A stretch of DNA of 64,000 nucleotides. It comes from Xenopus tropicalis. Its lineage: Eukaryota > Chordata > Amphibia > Anura > Pipidae. Of this stretch, positions 21,323-31,800 are shown one piece after another. The DNA lies in contig NC_030683.2 in NCBI RefSeq assembly GCF_000004195.4, positions 1,600,620 to 1,664,619 of the forward strand. The letters are read 5' to 3'. How positions within the stretch are numbered: the first letter of the stretch is position 1; every line of letters begins with the position of its first letter. A model generated the notes under the pieces. That model saw only the letters and a list, made by a program, of their open reading frames with translations. It had not been told where the DNA came from and did no database searches. The position numbers were made by a program, and so were the translations under genes.

Positions 21323-22770
21323 TACAGGGGAATCCCTATGTGCCATAGTTTTATGGTATCTCTCTGTACAGGCTATGAGCAAACTTAGGGGGCTGTTCCT
21401 GCTGAATTGTGCTTAGTACAGGGGAATCCCTATGTGCCATAGTTTTATGGTATCTCTCTGTACAGGCTATGGGCAAACTTAGGGGGCTGTTCCTGCTGAA
21501 TTGTGCTTAGTACAGGGGAATCCCTATGTGCCATAGTTTTATGGTATCTCTCTGTACAGGCTATGGGCAAACTTAGGGGGCTGTTCCTGCTGAATTGTGC
21601 TTAGTACAGGGGAATCCCTATGTGCCATAGTGTTATGGTATCTCTCTGTACAGGCTATGAGCAAACTTAGGGGGCTGTTCCTGCTGAATTGTGCTTAGTA
21701 CAGGGGAATCCCTATGTGCCATAGTTTTATGGTATCTCTCTGTACAGGCTATGGGCAAACTTAGGGGGCTGTTCCTGCTGAATTGTGCTTAGTACAGGGG
21801 AATCCCTATGTGCCATAGTTTTATGGTATCTCTCTGTACAGGCTATGGGCAAACTTAGGGGGCTGTTCCTGCTGAATTGTGCTTAGTACAGGGGAATCCC
21901 TATGTGCCATAGTTTTATGGTATTTCTCTGTACAGGCTATGGGCAAACTTAGGGGGCTGTTCCTGCTGAATTGTGCTTAGTACAGGGGAATCCCTATGTG
22001 CCATAGTTTTATGGTATCTCTCTGTACAGGCTATGGACAAACTTAGGGGGCTGTTCCTGCTGAATTGTGCTTAGTACAGAGGAATCCCTATGTGCCATAG
22101 TTTTATGGTAGATTGTAAGCTCTTTTGGGCAGGGCTCTCTTCCCCTCCTGTATCGGTTACTGATTGCTTTATATGTTACTCCTTGTAGAGTGTAAGCTCT
22201 TTGGGCAGGGCTCCCTTCCCCTCCTGTATCGGTTATTGATTGCTTTATATGTTACTCTGTATGTCCAATGTATGTAACCCACTTATTGTACAGCGCTGCG
22301 GAATATGTTGGCGCTTTATAAATAAATGTTAATGTAATGTAATGTAAAATGGTATCTCTCTGTACAGGCTATGAGCAAACTTAGGGGGCTGTTCCTGCTG
22401 AATTGTGCTTAGTACAGGGGAATCCCTATGTGCCATAGTTTTATGGTATCTCTCTGTACAGGCTATGGGCAAACTTAGGGGGCTGTTCCTGCTGAATTGT
22501 GCTTAGTACAGGGGAATCCCTATGTGCCATAGTTTTATGGTATCTCTCTGTACAGGCTATGGGCAAACTTAGGGGGCTGTTCCTGCTGAATTGTGCTTAG
22601 TACAGGGGAATCCCTATGTGCCATAGTTTTATGGTATCTCTCTGTACAGGCTATGAGCAAACTTAGGGGGCTGTTCCTGCTGAATTGTGCTTAGTACAGG
22701 GGAATCCCTATGTGCCATAGTTTTATGGTATCTCTCTGTACAGGCTATGAGCAAACTTAGGGGGCTGTTC
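21323..22770. repeat. 94-bp tandem repeat, about 12.5 copies, interrupted once
   Basis: Units contain TACAGGGGAATCCCTATGTG, CATAGTTTTATGGTATCTCT and TTAGGGGGCTGTTCCTGCTG. Copies are almost identical; diagnostic sites are GGCTATGAGC versus GGCTATGGGC. Eight copies lie left of the insertion at 22111 and about 4.5 lie right of it. Confidence 0.97.
22111..22348 (+). mobile_element. SINE/LINE-tail-like retroposon inserted in the 94-bp array
   Basis: It interrupts the array with a 6-bp duplication, ATGGTA (22105-22110 and 22349-22354). It contains TGTAAGCTCTTTTGGGCAGG twice, 77 bp apart (a partial internal tandem duplication), then ATTGTACAGCGCTGCGGAAT, GTTGGCGCTTTATAAATAAA and a short tail of repeated AATGT. 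A microsatellite-like 3' tail is typical of retroposons using CR1/L2-type machinery. I recognise the 3' sequence as a widespread frog repeat but cannot name the family. Confidence 0.7.
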
Positions 22771-23306
22771 TCAAAGTTTTTGCCCCTGATTGATTTCTTC
22801 TCATGTCTGAGGGGCAGATAATTAGATCAAAGTCCAGTTCAGATGTTCCGCAGCCTTAATGCAAACGGGCCGTGCTGATTGGCTGCCAGAGATACCTTCA
22901 CTGTCGCAGAAATGCCCCCCCCCCCCCCCGTAAATCAAGTGTAATTGCCCCGCGCTGGAAATTGCATGTTAATGAACTTGTCAATAGGAAGATTGATTAT
23001 TAACTCCGTCTGTGCCGAACACCGAGCAAATACCCCCCTAACAGCTGCAGCCCCCCCATCCCCCTTTGGATATCCTGTGCCCTTGATCCGACCAATCAGC
23101 AGGGAGCTCCAAGGGGCCCCATCTCTGCTAATGTCAATATTTCAGTAATTACAATAAAAATGCCCCCTGTCCCGACTGAACCACTGGTACTTCCCAGGGT
23201 GCCCCAGCCCAGGGTCCGACTGAGTGGGTGGGAGACCAGTAAAAAAATGGTGGGCCGTGGCCCTAGTGGCCCTGTGGACCCAGCTGGCTCAATCGGCCCC
23301 AACCAG
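22771..23306. other. Spacer without recognisable gene
   Basis: Single-copy-looking sequence with a run of C near 22915-22929. A CAGGGTCCGACTGAGTGGG sequence at 23210 resembles the hAT-like TIR seen at 53206, so the right part may be an old fragment of that family. Confidence 0.45.
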
Positions 23307-23915
23307 CAGGGTTGGACTGGGCCCCAATGGCTAGACCCGATCCCTGCAGGGTGCTCCCCCCTCCCCTGACACACCGAAGGTCAGTTTCATTTACAAGGGG
23401 GTCAGATGGGTGATGGGGGTCACTGCTGGGGGGGTGCAGGAACCCCTAAGGCAGTAGCCCCAGTGGACTCTGCACCCCCCAATCCCACCCTGCCCACCAG
23501 CGCGGTCCTGCTGCTCCCCAGTTGTTGCCCCTGCCGGCCTGCTCCTACCCCTCCTACCACCTGTTTGAGTTTGTGTTACCCCCCGCCTGTCTGGAATTAT
23601 GGGAGGGGGGTTGTAATATGCAGCATTCAGACTGGAGTGGGGGCCCCCCAGGTATCAGTCCCAGTAGGCCCCTGGGGGCTCTGCACCCCCCAATCCCACT
23701 CTGCCTGCCGGTGCGCTCCCACCGCTCCCCAGTTGTTGCCCCTACCGGCCTGCTCCCACCGCTCCCCAGTTGTTGCCCCTACCGGCCTGCTCCCACCGCT
23801 CCCCAGTTGTTGCCCCCGCTGGGCTGCTCCCACCGCTCCCCCCACCTGTGAGCCCTTGTCATGGGGGCCCGAGGTGGCAGCCCCGGTATTTCCCTGGCAC
23901 CCCAGTCCTACACTA
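23307..23915. mobile_element. Possible decayed CAGGGTCGGACTGGG-family element
   Basis: The left end CAGGGTTGGACTGGG and a right block CCCAGTCCTACACTA resemble the terminal repeats of the 53206-53425 element. The interior phrases (CTCTGCACCCCCCAATCCCA, GGTATTTCCCTGGCACCCCA) also echo that family. No convincing target duplication was found. A small internal array lies within it. Confidence 0.4.
23700..23850. repeat. 37-bp tandem repeat, about 3.5 copies
   Basis: CTCCCACCGCTCCCCAGTTG then TTGCCCCTACCGGCCTG repeats at a 37-bp spacing. A diverged related copy lies near 23510. Confidence 0.85.
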
Positions 23916-24437
23916 CTCACTATACAGTGGCACCTCTATGGGATCCATTATCCAGAGGTCTCTGTTCCCATAGATCCAAGTGATCCCCCCGTTTAATAAG
24001 ATAATTCTTCATTTTCTCCCAATTTCCTTCTCTCTGACTAATTAGACCCGACTGGGGGGGCTGGGCCTACGGCAAAGTCACCTCAGCGATTCCCCCCGAG
24101 TGGGTCCCAGTGGCACCGCCGGACTCATTACATTGGCATTAGGGACCTGGCACGGCGGCGCCCAATGAGATCATTCCCCAATTAATACATTTTTTTTTGC
24201 ACAAATTATTGAGTTTTCTAAAGTCTCCGACGGTTCATTCAGGTGTCAGAATGTTCATTGTTATAGTAATTCCCTCCGAAATGGATTATTTGGGTTTTAA
24301 AATTCATGAGATTCTTCAGCAGAAACCGCAGAACCCGGGAACCGATCCAAATTGTCATAAATACAGTAACAAGTATCCCCTCCCCCCGTAAGGTGAATGG
24401 CTCCGCCCCTCAGCAGCCCGGGGGCCGGCCTCCCTCA
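23916..24437. other. Spacer without recognisable gene
   Basis: AT-richer stretch between repeat blocks. No coding region or repeat family recognised. Confidence 0.5.
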
Positions 24438-27230
24438 CCCTGGGTACCCCTGGAACTATAGCGGGGTGACTGTTACCCCAATGTTTCTATATATCTGTAA
24501 CCTTGTTATGGGCTAAGGGGGCCCAGCCTGAAGGCCAGTTAGGGGGGGATTTGGGGTGAGTGCTTATCTGTGCCCTGGGTACCCCTGGAACTATAGCGGG
24601 GTGACTGTTACCCCAATGTTTCTATATATCTGTAACCTTGTTATGGGCTAAGGGGGCCCAGCCTGAAGGCCAGTTAGGGGGGGATTTGGGGTGAGTGCTT
24701 ATTTGTGCCCTGGGTACCCCTGGAACTATAGCGGGGTGACTGTTACCCCAATGTTTCTATATATCTGTAACCTTGTTATGGGCTAAGGGGGCCCAGCCTG
24801 AAGGCCAGTTAGGGGGGGGATTTGGGGTGAGTGCTTATTTGTGCCCTGGGTACCCCTGGAACTATAGCGGGGTGACTGTTACCCCAATGTTTCTATATAT
24901 CTGTAACCTTGTTATGGGCTAAGGGGGCCCAGCCTGAAGGCCAGTTAGGGGGGATTTGGGGTGAGTGCTTATTTGTGCCCTGGGTACCCCTGGAACTATA
25001 GCGGGGTGACTGTTACCCCAATGTTTCTATATATCTGTAACCTTGTTATGGGCTAAGGGGGCCCAGCCTGAAGGCCAGTTAGGGGGGGATTTGGGGTGAG
25101 TGCTTATTTGTGCCCTGGGTACCCCTGGAACTATAGCGGGGTGACTGTTACCCCAATGTTTCTATATATCTGTAACCTTGTTATGGGCTAAGGGGGCCCA
25201 GCCTGAAGGCCAGTTAGGGGGGGATTTGGGGTGAGTGCTTATCTGTGCCCTGGGTACCCCTGGAACTATAGCGGGGTGACTGTTACCCCAATGTTTCTAT
25301 ATATCTGTAACCTTGTTATGGGCTAAGGGGGCCCAGCCTGAAGGCCAGTTAGTGGGGGATTTGGGGTGAGTGCTTGTGCCCTGGGTACCCCTGGAACTAT
25401 AGCGGGGTGACTGTTACCCCAATGTTTCTATATATCTGTAACCTTGTTATGGGCTAAGGGGGCCCAGCCTGAAGGCCAGTTAGGGGGGGATTTGGGGTGA
25501 GTGCTTATTTGTGCCCTGGGTACCCTGGAACTATAGCGGGGTGACTGTTACCCCAATGTTTCTATATATCTGTAACCTTGTTATGGGCTAAGGGGGCCCA
25601 GCCTGAAGGCCAGTTAGGGGGGGATTTGGGGTGAGTGCTTATCTGTGCCCTGGGTACCCCTGGAACTATAGCGGGGTGACTGTTACCCCAATGTTTCTAT
25701 ATATCTGTAACCTTGTTATGGGCTAAGGGGGCCCAGCCTGAAGGCCAGTTAGGGGGGGATTTGGGGTGAGTGCTTATTTGTGCCCTGGGTACCCCTGGAA
25801 CTATAGCGGGGTGACTGTTACCCCAATGTTTCTATATATCTGTAACCTTGTTATGGGCTAAGGGGGCCCAGCCTGAAGGCCAGTTAGGGGGGATTTGGGG
25901 TGAGTGCTTATTTGTGCCCTGGGTACCCCTGGAACTATAGCGGGGTGACTGTTACCCCAATGTTTCTATATATCTGTAACCTTGTTATGGGCTAAGGGGG
26001 CCCAGCCTGAAGGCCAGTTAGGGGGGGATTTGGGGTGAGTGCTTGTGCCCTGGGTACCCCTGGAACTATAGCGGGGTGACTGTTACCCCAATGTTTCTAT
26101 ATATCTGTAACCTTGTTATGGGCTAAGGGGGCCCAGCCTGAAGGCCAGTTAGGGGGGGATTTGGGGTGAGTGCTTATTTGTGCCCTGGGTACCCCTGGAA
26201 CTATAGCGGGGTGACTGTTACCCCAATGTTTCTATATATCTGTAACCTTGTTATGGGCTAAGGGGGCCCAGCCTGAAGGCCAGTTAGGGGGGGATTTGGG
26301 GTGAGTGCTTATCTGTGCCCTGGGTACCCCTGGAACTATAGCGGGGTGACTGTTACCCCAATGTTTCTATATATCTGTAACCTTGTTATGGGCTAAGGGG
26401 GCCCAGCCTGAAGGCCAGTTAGGGGGGGATTTGGGGTGAGTGCTTATCTGTGCCCTGGGTACCCCTGGAACTATAGCGGGGTGACTGTTACCCCAATGTT
26501 TCTATATATCTGTAACCTTGTTATGGGCTAAGGGGGCCCAGCCTGAAGGCCAGTTAGTGGGGGATTTGGGGTGAGTGCTTGTGCCCTGGGTACCCCTGGA
26601 ACTATAGCGGGGTGACTGTTACCCCAATGTTTCTATATATCTGTAACCTTGTTATGGGCTAAGGGGGCCCAGCCTGAAGGCCAGTTAGGGGGGGATTTGG
26701 GGTGAGTGCTTATTTGTGCCCTGGGTACCCCTGGAACTATAGCGGGGTGACTGTTACCCCAATGTTTCTATATATCTGTAACCTTGTTATGGGCTAAGGG
26801 GGCCCAGCCTGAAGGCCAGTTAGGGGGGGATTTGGGGTGAGTGCTTATTTGTGCCCTGGGTACCCCTGGAACTATAGCGGGGTGACTGTTACCCCAATGT
26901 TTCTATATATCTGTAACCTTGTTATGGGCTAAGGGGGCCCAGCCTGAAGGCCAGTTAGGGGGATTTGGGGTGAGTGCTTATTTGTGCCCTGGGTACCCCT
27001 GGAACTATAGCGGGGTGACTGTTACCCCAATGTTTCTATATATCTGTAACCTTGTTATGGGCTAAGGGGGCCCAGCCTGAAGGCCAGTTAGGGGGGGATT
27101 TGGGGTGAGTGCTTGTGCCCTGGGTACCCCTGGAACTATAGCGGGGTGACTGTTACCCCAATGTTTCTATATATCTGTAACCTTGTTATGGGCTAAGGGG
27201 GCCCAGCCTGAACGCCAGTTAGGGGGGGAT
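24438..27230 (+). repeat. Satellite family A: 134-bp unit, about 21 copies
   Basis: Units contain GGGTACCCCTGGAACTATAG, CGGGGTGACTGTTACCCCAA, TTCTATATATCTGTAACCTT, TATGGGCTAAGGGGGCCCAG and a G5-8 run before ATTTGGGGTGAG. Copies are nearly identical. Variants are ATTTGTG, ATCTGTG or a 6-bp deletion before the next GCCCTGG, and a GTGGGGG version at 25352 and 26557. The same unit recurs reversed at 49.6-50.8 kb. Confidence 0.98.
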
Positions 27231-27449
27231 GAATAGAAAGATAACGAATAAAAAGTAACAATAACAATAAAACTGGAGCCTCACAGAGCAATAGGGTTTG
27301 TTGCCGGGGTCAGTGACCCCCATTTAAAAACTGGGAAGATGTAGAAGCTGAAGGCTGAAAACTATTAAAGATAAATAATGAAGACCAACTGCCAAGTTGC
27401 TAGGAATAGGACATACTGAAAGTGAATGTAAATGTGACCCACCCCTTTA
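27231..27449 (-). mobile_element. T2-type MITE fragment
   Basis: Starts abruptly at the end of satellite A with GAATAGAAAGATAACGAATA. It continues through AATAACAATAAAACTGGAGC and GGGGTCAGTGACCCCCATTT to a degraded end ACCCACCCCTTTAGG. It matches the copy near 53.0 kb in order and orientation. Confidence 0.72.
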
Positions 27450-27470
27450 GGTTTAACCTTTTTAGTGCCA

Positions 27471-27728
27471 TAGGACGTAGATTCTACGTCCTAGGTACCA
27501 AGGGACCAAAGTGCCATAGAACGTAGAATCTACGTCCTACAGCACTAACGGGTTTACAAGCGCTGCGCTCGCTTTTAAAGCAGCGCAGCGCTTGTAAAGC
27601 CTGCACAACCCCCTAGGCAACGAGCAAGGAAGGTCATACTTACCGATCCGGGTCCCCCAGCGCCGCCGATCCGGGTCCTCAGCCAATGACAGCAGTGGAC
27701 ACGCATTGATGACGTGTCCACTGCTGTC
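27471..27728. repeat. Series of four hairpins in the left arm
   Basis: Inverted repeats in sequence: TAGGACGTAGA/TCTACGTCCTA at 27471-27493; a near-copy at 27517-27537; ACAAGCGCTGCGCT/AGCGCAGCGCTTGT within 27553-27598; and GACAGCAGTGGACACG/CGTGTCCACTGCTGTC at 27688-27728, perfect over 16 bp. Confidence 0.9.
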
Positions 27729-27919
27729 CCTTTAATTGTCGCCGCCCCCGCCGTCGCCTCTTCACTCTGCTGCCACGTGAGACTGCTGGAGCCCCCCTGC
27801 TGCCTTCCTGCTGCCTTCCTGCCAGATTGGACGCCCTGATCGCCTGCCTGCATTGTGTAAGCTGAACTACAACTCTCTAACCACTGTTTATTTTGCTTAT
27901 TTCAATCTCAACTGTCTAA

Positions 27920-28045
27920 AATTTTTTTTTTTTTTTTTTTCCATTTCTTCTTCTATCTTTGTCATTGTTACACTTTTGTACACATACACACTTATTTACA
28001 ACTTTCCCAAGCACACACAGACACTTACACACACACTTACACTTA

Positions 28046-28076
<31 letters not shown>

Positions 28077-28139
28077 CTTTCTTTCTTTTCTTTTCTTTCT
28101 TTCTTTGCTTTCTCTGGCAGTCTTTTTTTTTTTACTAAA
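27920..28139. repeat. T runs with short CA and CTTT stretches
   Basis: Low-complexity sequence: T runs near 27920, 28050 and 28122, CACA stretches between 27980 and 28045, and CTTT repeats near 28076-28106. Confidence 0.9.
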
Positions 28140-28275
28140 ACTTTATTTCTGATCTTGCTCTATAATTATCTGATTTATTTGGTTGCATTTTAGTGTTTTT
28201 TTTGCATTTTCATAATTGATTTCTGTTTTTGAATTATTCTATTGCACTATAACTTTTGTATTGCTATTGGGTGCT

Positions 28276-28510
28276 GAATTTGCAGTGACATTGGTGGATC
28301 CAGGGCTCTGACCACCGATTTCATTGCAATAATTGTTCTTCTGTTGGTTTGAGCGGTTTTTATTTGAATTTACTGATTTTATGGTGTTTTATCTTTGCAT
28401 TGTTCTTTATTGTGTATTTAGTGCCCCCAAAAGGTTGCTTTTGCAGTGACATTGGTGGATCCAGGGCTCTGACCACCGATTTCATTGCAATTATTGTTCT
28501 TTGATTGCTT
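28276..28510 (+). repeat. Two direct copies of a repeat about 165 bp apart
   Basis: TTGCAGTGACATTGGTGGAT, CCAGGGCTCTGACCACCGAT and TTCATTGCAAT occur twice, starting near 28280 and near 28441. Each is followed by a TGTTCTT-containing AT-rich stretch. Confidence 0.88.
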
Positions 28511-28612
28511 TTAGTGGTTTTATTCCATTTTAACTTCATTTGATTTCAGTTGTTCTAGAAAGGTCCAGAGGTGCTAAGATTGTTCTGGTAGTTTCTATTG
28601 CCAAGGGTTAGG

Positions 28613-28860
28613 CTGATGCCACACATGGCGTAGGGCTGATTTTTTCAGCAAGTGGAAAAACGCTTGCCGAAAATTCAGCCCTACGCCTGCTACTTGTGCC
28701 TGCACCCGAATGAATGGAATACGCTCGGGTGCAGGCACATGTAGCCGATATACGCATGAAAACGCGAGACTTTGCATTCTCTCGCGTTTTCATGCGTATA
28801 TCGGCTACATGTGCCTGCACCCGAGCGTATTCCATTCATTCGGGTGCAGGCAAAAAAAAA
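28613..28860. mobile_element. Foldback sequence with a perfect 73-bp inverted repeat
   Basis: The arms at 28697-28769 and 28780-28852 are perfect reverse complements with a 10-base spacer. Within each arm GCCTGCACCCGA and TCGGGTGCAGGC form a nested 12-bp hairpin. A separate imperfect hairpin (GCGTAGGGCTGA ... TCAGCCCTACGC) lies just left at 28628-28686. The leading TGATGCCACACATGGCG resembles ends of a common frog MITE, so this is probably an inserted foldback element. A run of 10 A follows. Confidence 0.75.
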
Positions 28861-28899
28861 AGGGGTGCATAGAGTGCAGCCCCAATATTATGCATTTTC

Positions 28900-31800
28900 A
28901 GGTTTGGCGGCCATGTACTTATGTGCACCCATACATATGGGGTATCGTTTTATTCAGGGGAACTTGCAGATTTATGGTTAGTAAGTTTTTGGTAGTTGCC
29001 ATGGAGATTTTGGGGAGAAATCTAGGTTTGTATCTGGTTTTTCCTTGATTTCTGACCAAAGCGTGACTTCTGCAAGGGACTGCGGCCACAATTTTCCATG
29101 TAGAAAGAGAAGAGTGGTGTCTTTGAATAGCTGAAGCTGTGCACTTTTCATAAATATATAGTTATTTCACAGGTAGGGGGGTGTTTAGACTAAATAACTG
29201 CAGGTAGAGCACATAGAGCACAGACCCCCCTTATGCATTGCCCCTGTTTGGGGGCATTTGGTGGCCACGTTTTTATGTGCACCCATACATATGGGGTATC
29301 GTTTTATTCAGGGGAACTTGCAAATTGAGGTTTAGTAAGTTTTTGGTAGTTGCCATGGAGATTTTGGGGAGAAATCTAGGTTTGTATCTGGTTTTTCCTT
29401 GATTTCTGACCAAAATCTAGGTTTGTATCTGGTTTTTTCCTTGATTTCTGACCAAAGCGCTGACTTCTGCAAGGGACTGCGGCCACAATTTTCCATGTAG
29501 AAAGAGAAGAGTGGTGTCTCTGAATAGCTGAAGGTGTGCACTTTTCGTAAATATATAGATTGTGGGGGTTATTTCACAGGTAGGGGGGGTTAACACTGAA
29601 AAACTGCAGGTAGTGCACATAGAGCGCAGCCCCCAAAATTTCAACTGAAATTGCCCTTATGCATTGCCCCTGTTTTGGGGCATTTGGTGGCCACGTCTTT
29701 ATGTGCACCCATACATATGGGGTATCGTTTTATTCAGGGGAACTTGCAAATTGAGGTTTAGTAAGTTTTTGGTAGTTGCCATGGAGATTTTGGGGAGAAA
29801 TCTAGGTTTTTTATCTGGTTTTTCCTTGATTTCTGACCAATGCGCTGACTTCTGCAAGGGACTGCGGCCACAATTTTCCATGTAGAAAGAGAAGAGTGGT
29901 GTCTCTGAATAGCTGAAGGTGTGCACTTTTCGTAAATATATGATTGTGGGGGTTATTTCACAGGTAGGGGGGGTTAACACTGAAAAAATGCAGGTAGAGC
30001 AAAGCCCCCCCTTATGCATTGCCCCTGTTTGGGGGCATTTGGTGGCCACGTCTTTATGTGCACCCATACATATGGGGTATCGTTTTATTCAGGGGAACTT
30101 GCAAATTGAGGTTTAGTAAGTTTTTGGTAGTTGCCATGGAGATTTTGGGGAGAAATCTAGGTTTTTTTTATCTGGTTTTTCCTTGATTTCTGACCAAAAT
30201 CTAGGTTTGTATCTGGTTTTTCCTTGATTTCTGACCAAAGCGCTGACTTCTGCAAGGGACTGCGGCCACAATTTTCCATGTAGAAAGAGAAGAGTGGTGT
30301 CTCTGAATAGCTGAAGGTTTGCACTTTTTGGAAATATATAGTTTGCGGGGGTTATTTCACAGGTATGGGGGTGTTTAGACTAAATAACTGCAGGTAGAGC
30401 AAAGCCCCCCGTTATGCATTGCCCCTGTTAGGGGGCATTTGGTGGCCACGTCTTTATGTGCACCCATACATATGGGGTATCGTTTTATTCAGGGGAACTT
30501 GCAAATTGAGGTTTAGTAAGTTTTTGGTAGTTGCCATGGAGATTTTGGGGAGAAATCTAGGTTTTTTATCTGGTTTTTCCTTGATTTCTGACCAAAATCT
30601 AGGTTTGTATCTGGTTTTTCCTTGATTTCTGACCAAAGCGCTGACTTCTGCAAGGGACTGCGGCCACAATTTTCCATGTAGAAAGAGAAGAGTGGTGTCT
30701 CTGAATAGCTGAAGGTGTGCACTTTTCGTAAATATATACATTGTGGGGGTTATTTCACAGGTAGGGGGGGTTAACACTGAAAAACTGCAGGAAGTGCACA
30801 TAGAGCGCAGCCCCCAAAATTTCAACTGAAATTGCCCTTATGCATTGCCCCTGTTTTGGGGCATTTGGTGGCCACATCTTTATGTGCACCCATACATATG
30901 GGGTATCGTTTTATTCAGGGGAACTTGCAGATTAATGGTTAGTAAGTTTTTGGTAGTTGCCATGGAGATTTTGGGGAGAAATCTAGGTTTGTATCTGGTT
31001 TTTCCTTGATTTCTGACCAAAGCGCTGACTTCTGCAAGGGACTGTGGCCACAATTTTCCATGTAGAAAGAGAAGAGTGGTGTCTCTGAATAGCTGAAGGT
31101 GTGCACTTTTTGGAAATATATAGTTTGTGGGGTTATTTCACAGGTATGGGGGTGTTTAGACTAAATAACTGCAGGTAGAGCACAGCCCCCCCCTTATGCA
31201 TTGCCCCTGTTTGGGGGCATTTGGTGGACACGTCTTTATGTGCACCCATACATATGGGGTATCGTTTTATTCAGGGGAACTTGCAAATTGAGGTTTAGTA
31301 AGTTTTTGGTAGTTGCCATGGAGATTTTGGGGAGAAATCTAGGTTTTTTATCTGGTTTTTCCTTGATTTCTGACCAAAATCTAGGTTTGTATCTGGTTTT
31401 TCCTTAATTTCTGACCAAAGCACTGACTTCTGCAAGGGACTGCGGCCACAATTTTCCATGTAGAAAGAGAAGAGTGGTGTCTCTGAATAGCTGAAGTTGT
31501 CTTTTTTTAATCAATATACAGTTTATATGGTTTTTTTCACAGGTAAGGGGCAATTTTGTCTGAAAAGCTTTGAGATGTGCACATAAATTGCAGCCCCATT
31601 ATTATGGATTGCCCCTGTTTTGGGGCATTTGGTGGCCACGTCTTTATGTGTACCCATACATATGGGGTATCGTTTTATTCAGGGGAACTTGCAGATTGAT
31701 GTTTAGTAAGTTTTTGGTAGTTGCCATGGAGATTTTGGGGAGAAATCTAGGTTTGTATCTGGTTTTTCCTTGATTTCTGACCAATGCGCTTACTTCTGCA

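Noticed and set aside
23406..23996. 196-codon Pro-rich plus-strand frame
   Set aside because: It covers a C-rich transposon-like region with a 37-bp array, and a competing frame lies on the other strand.
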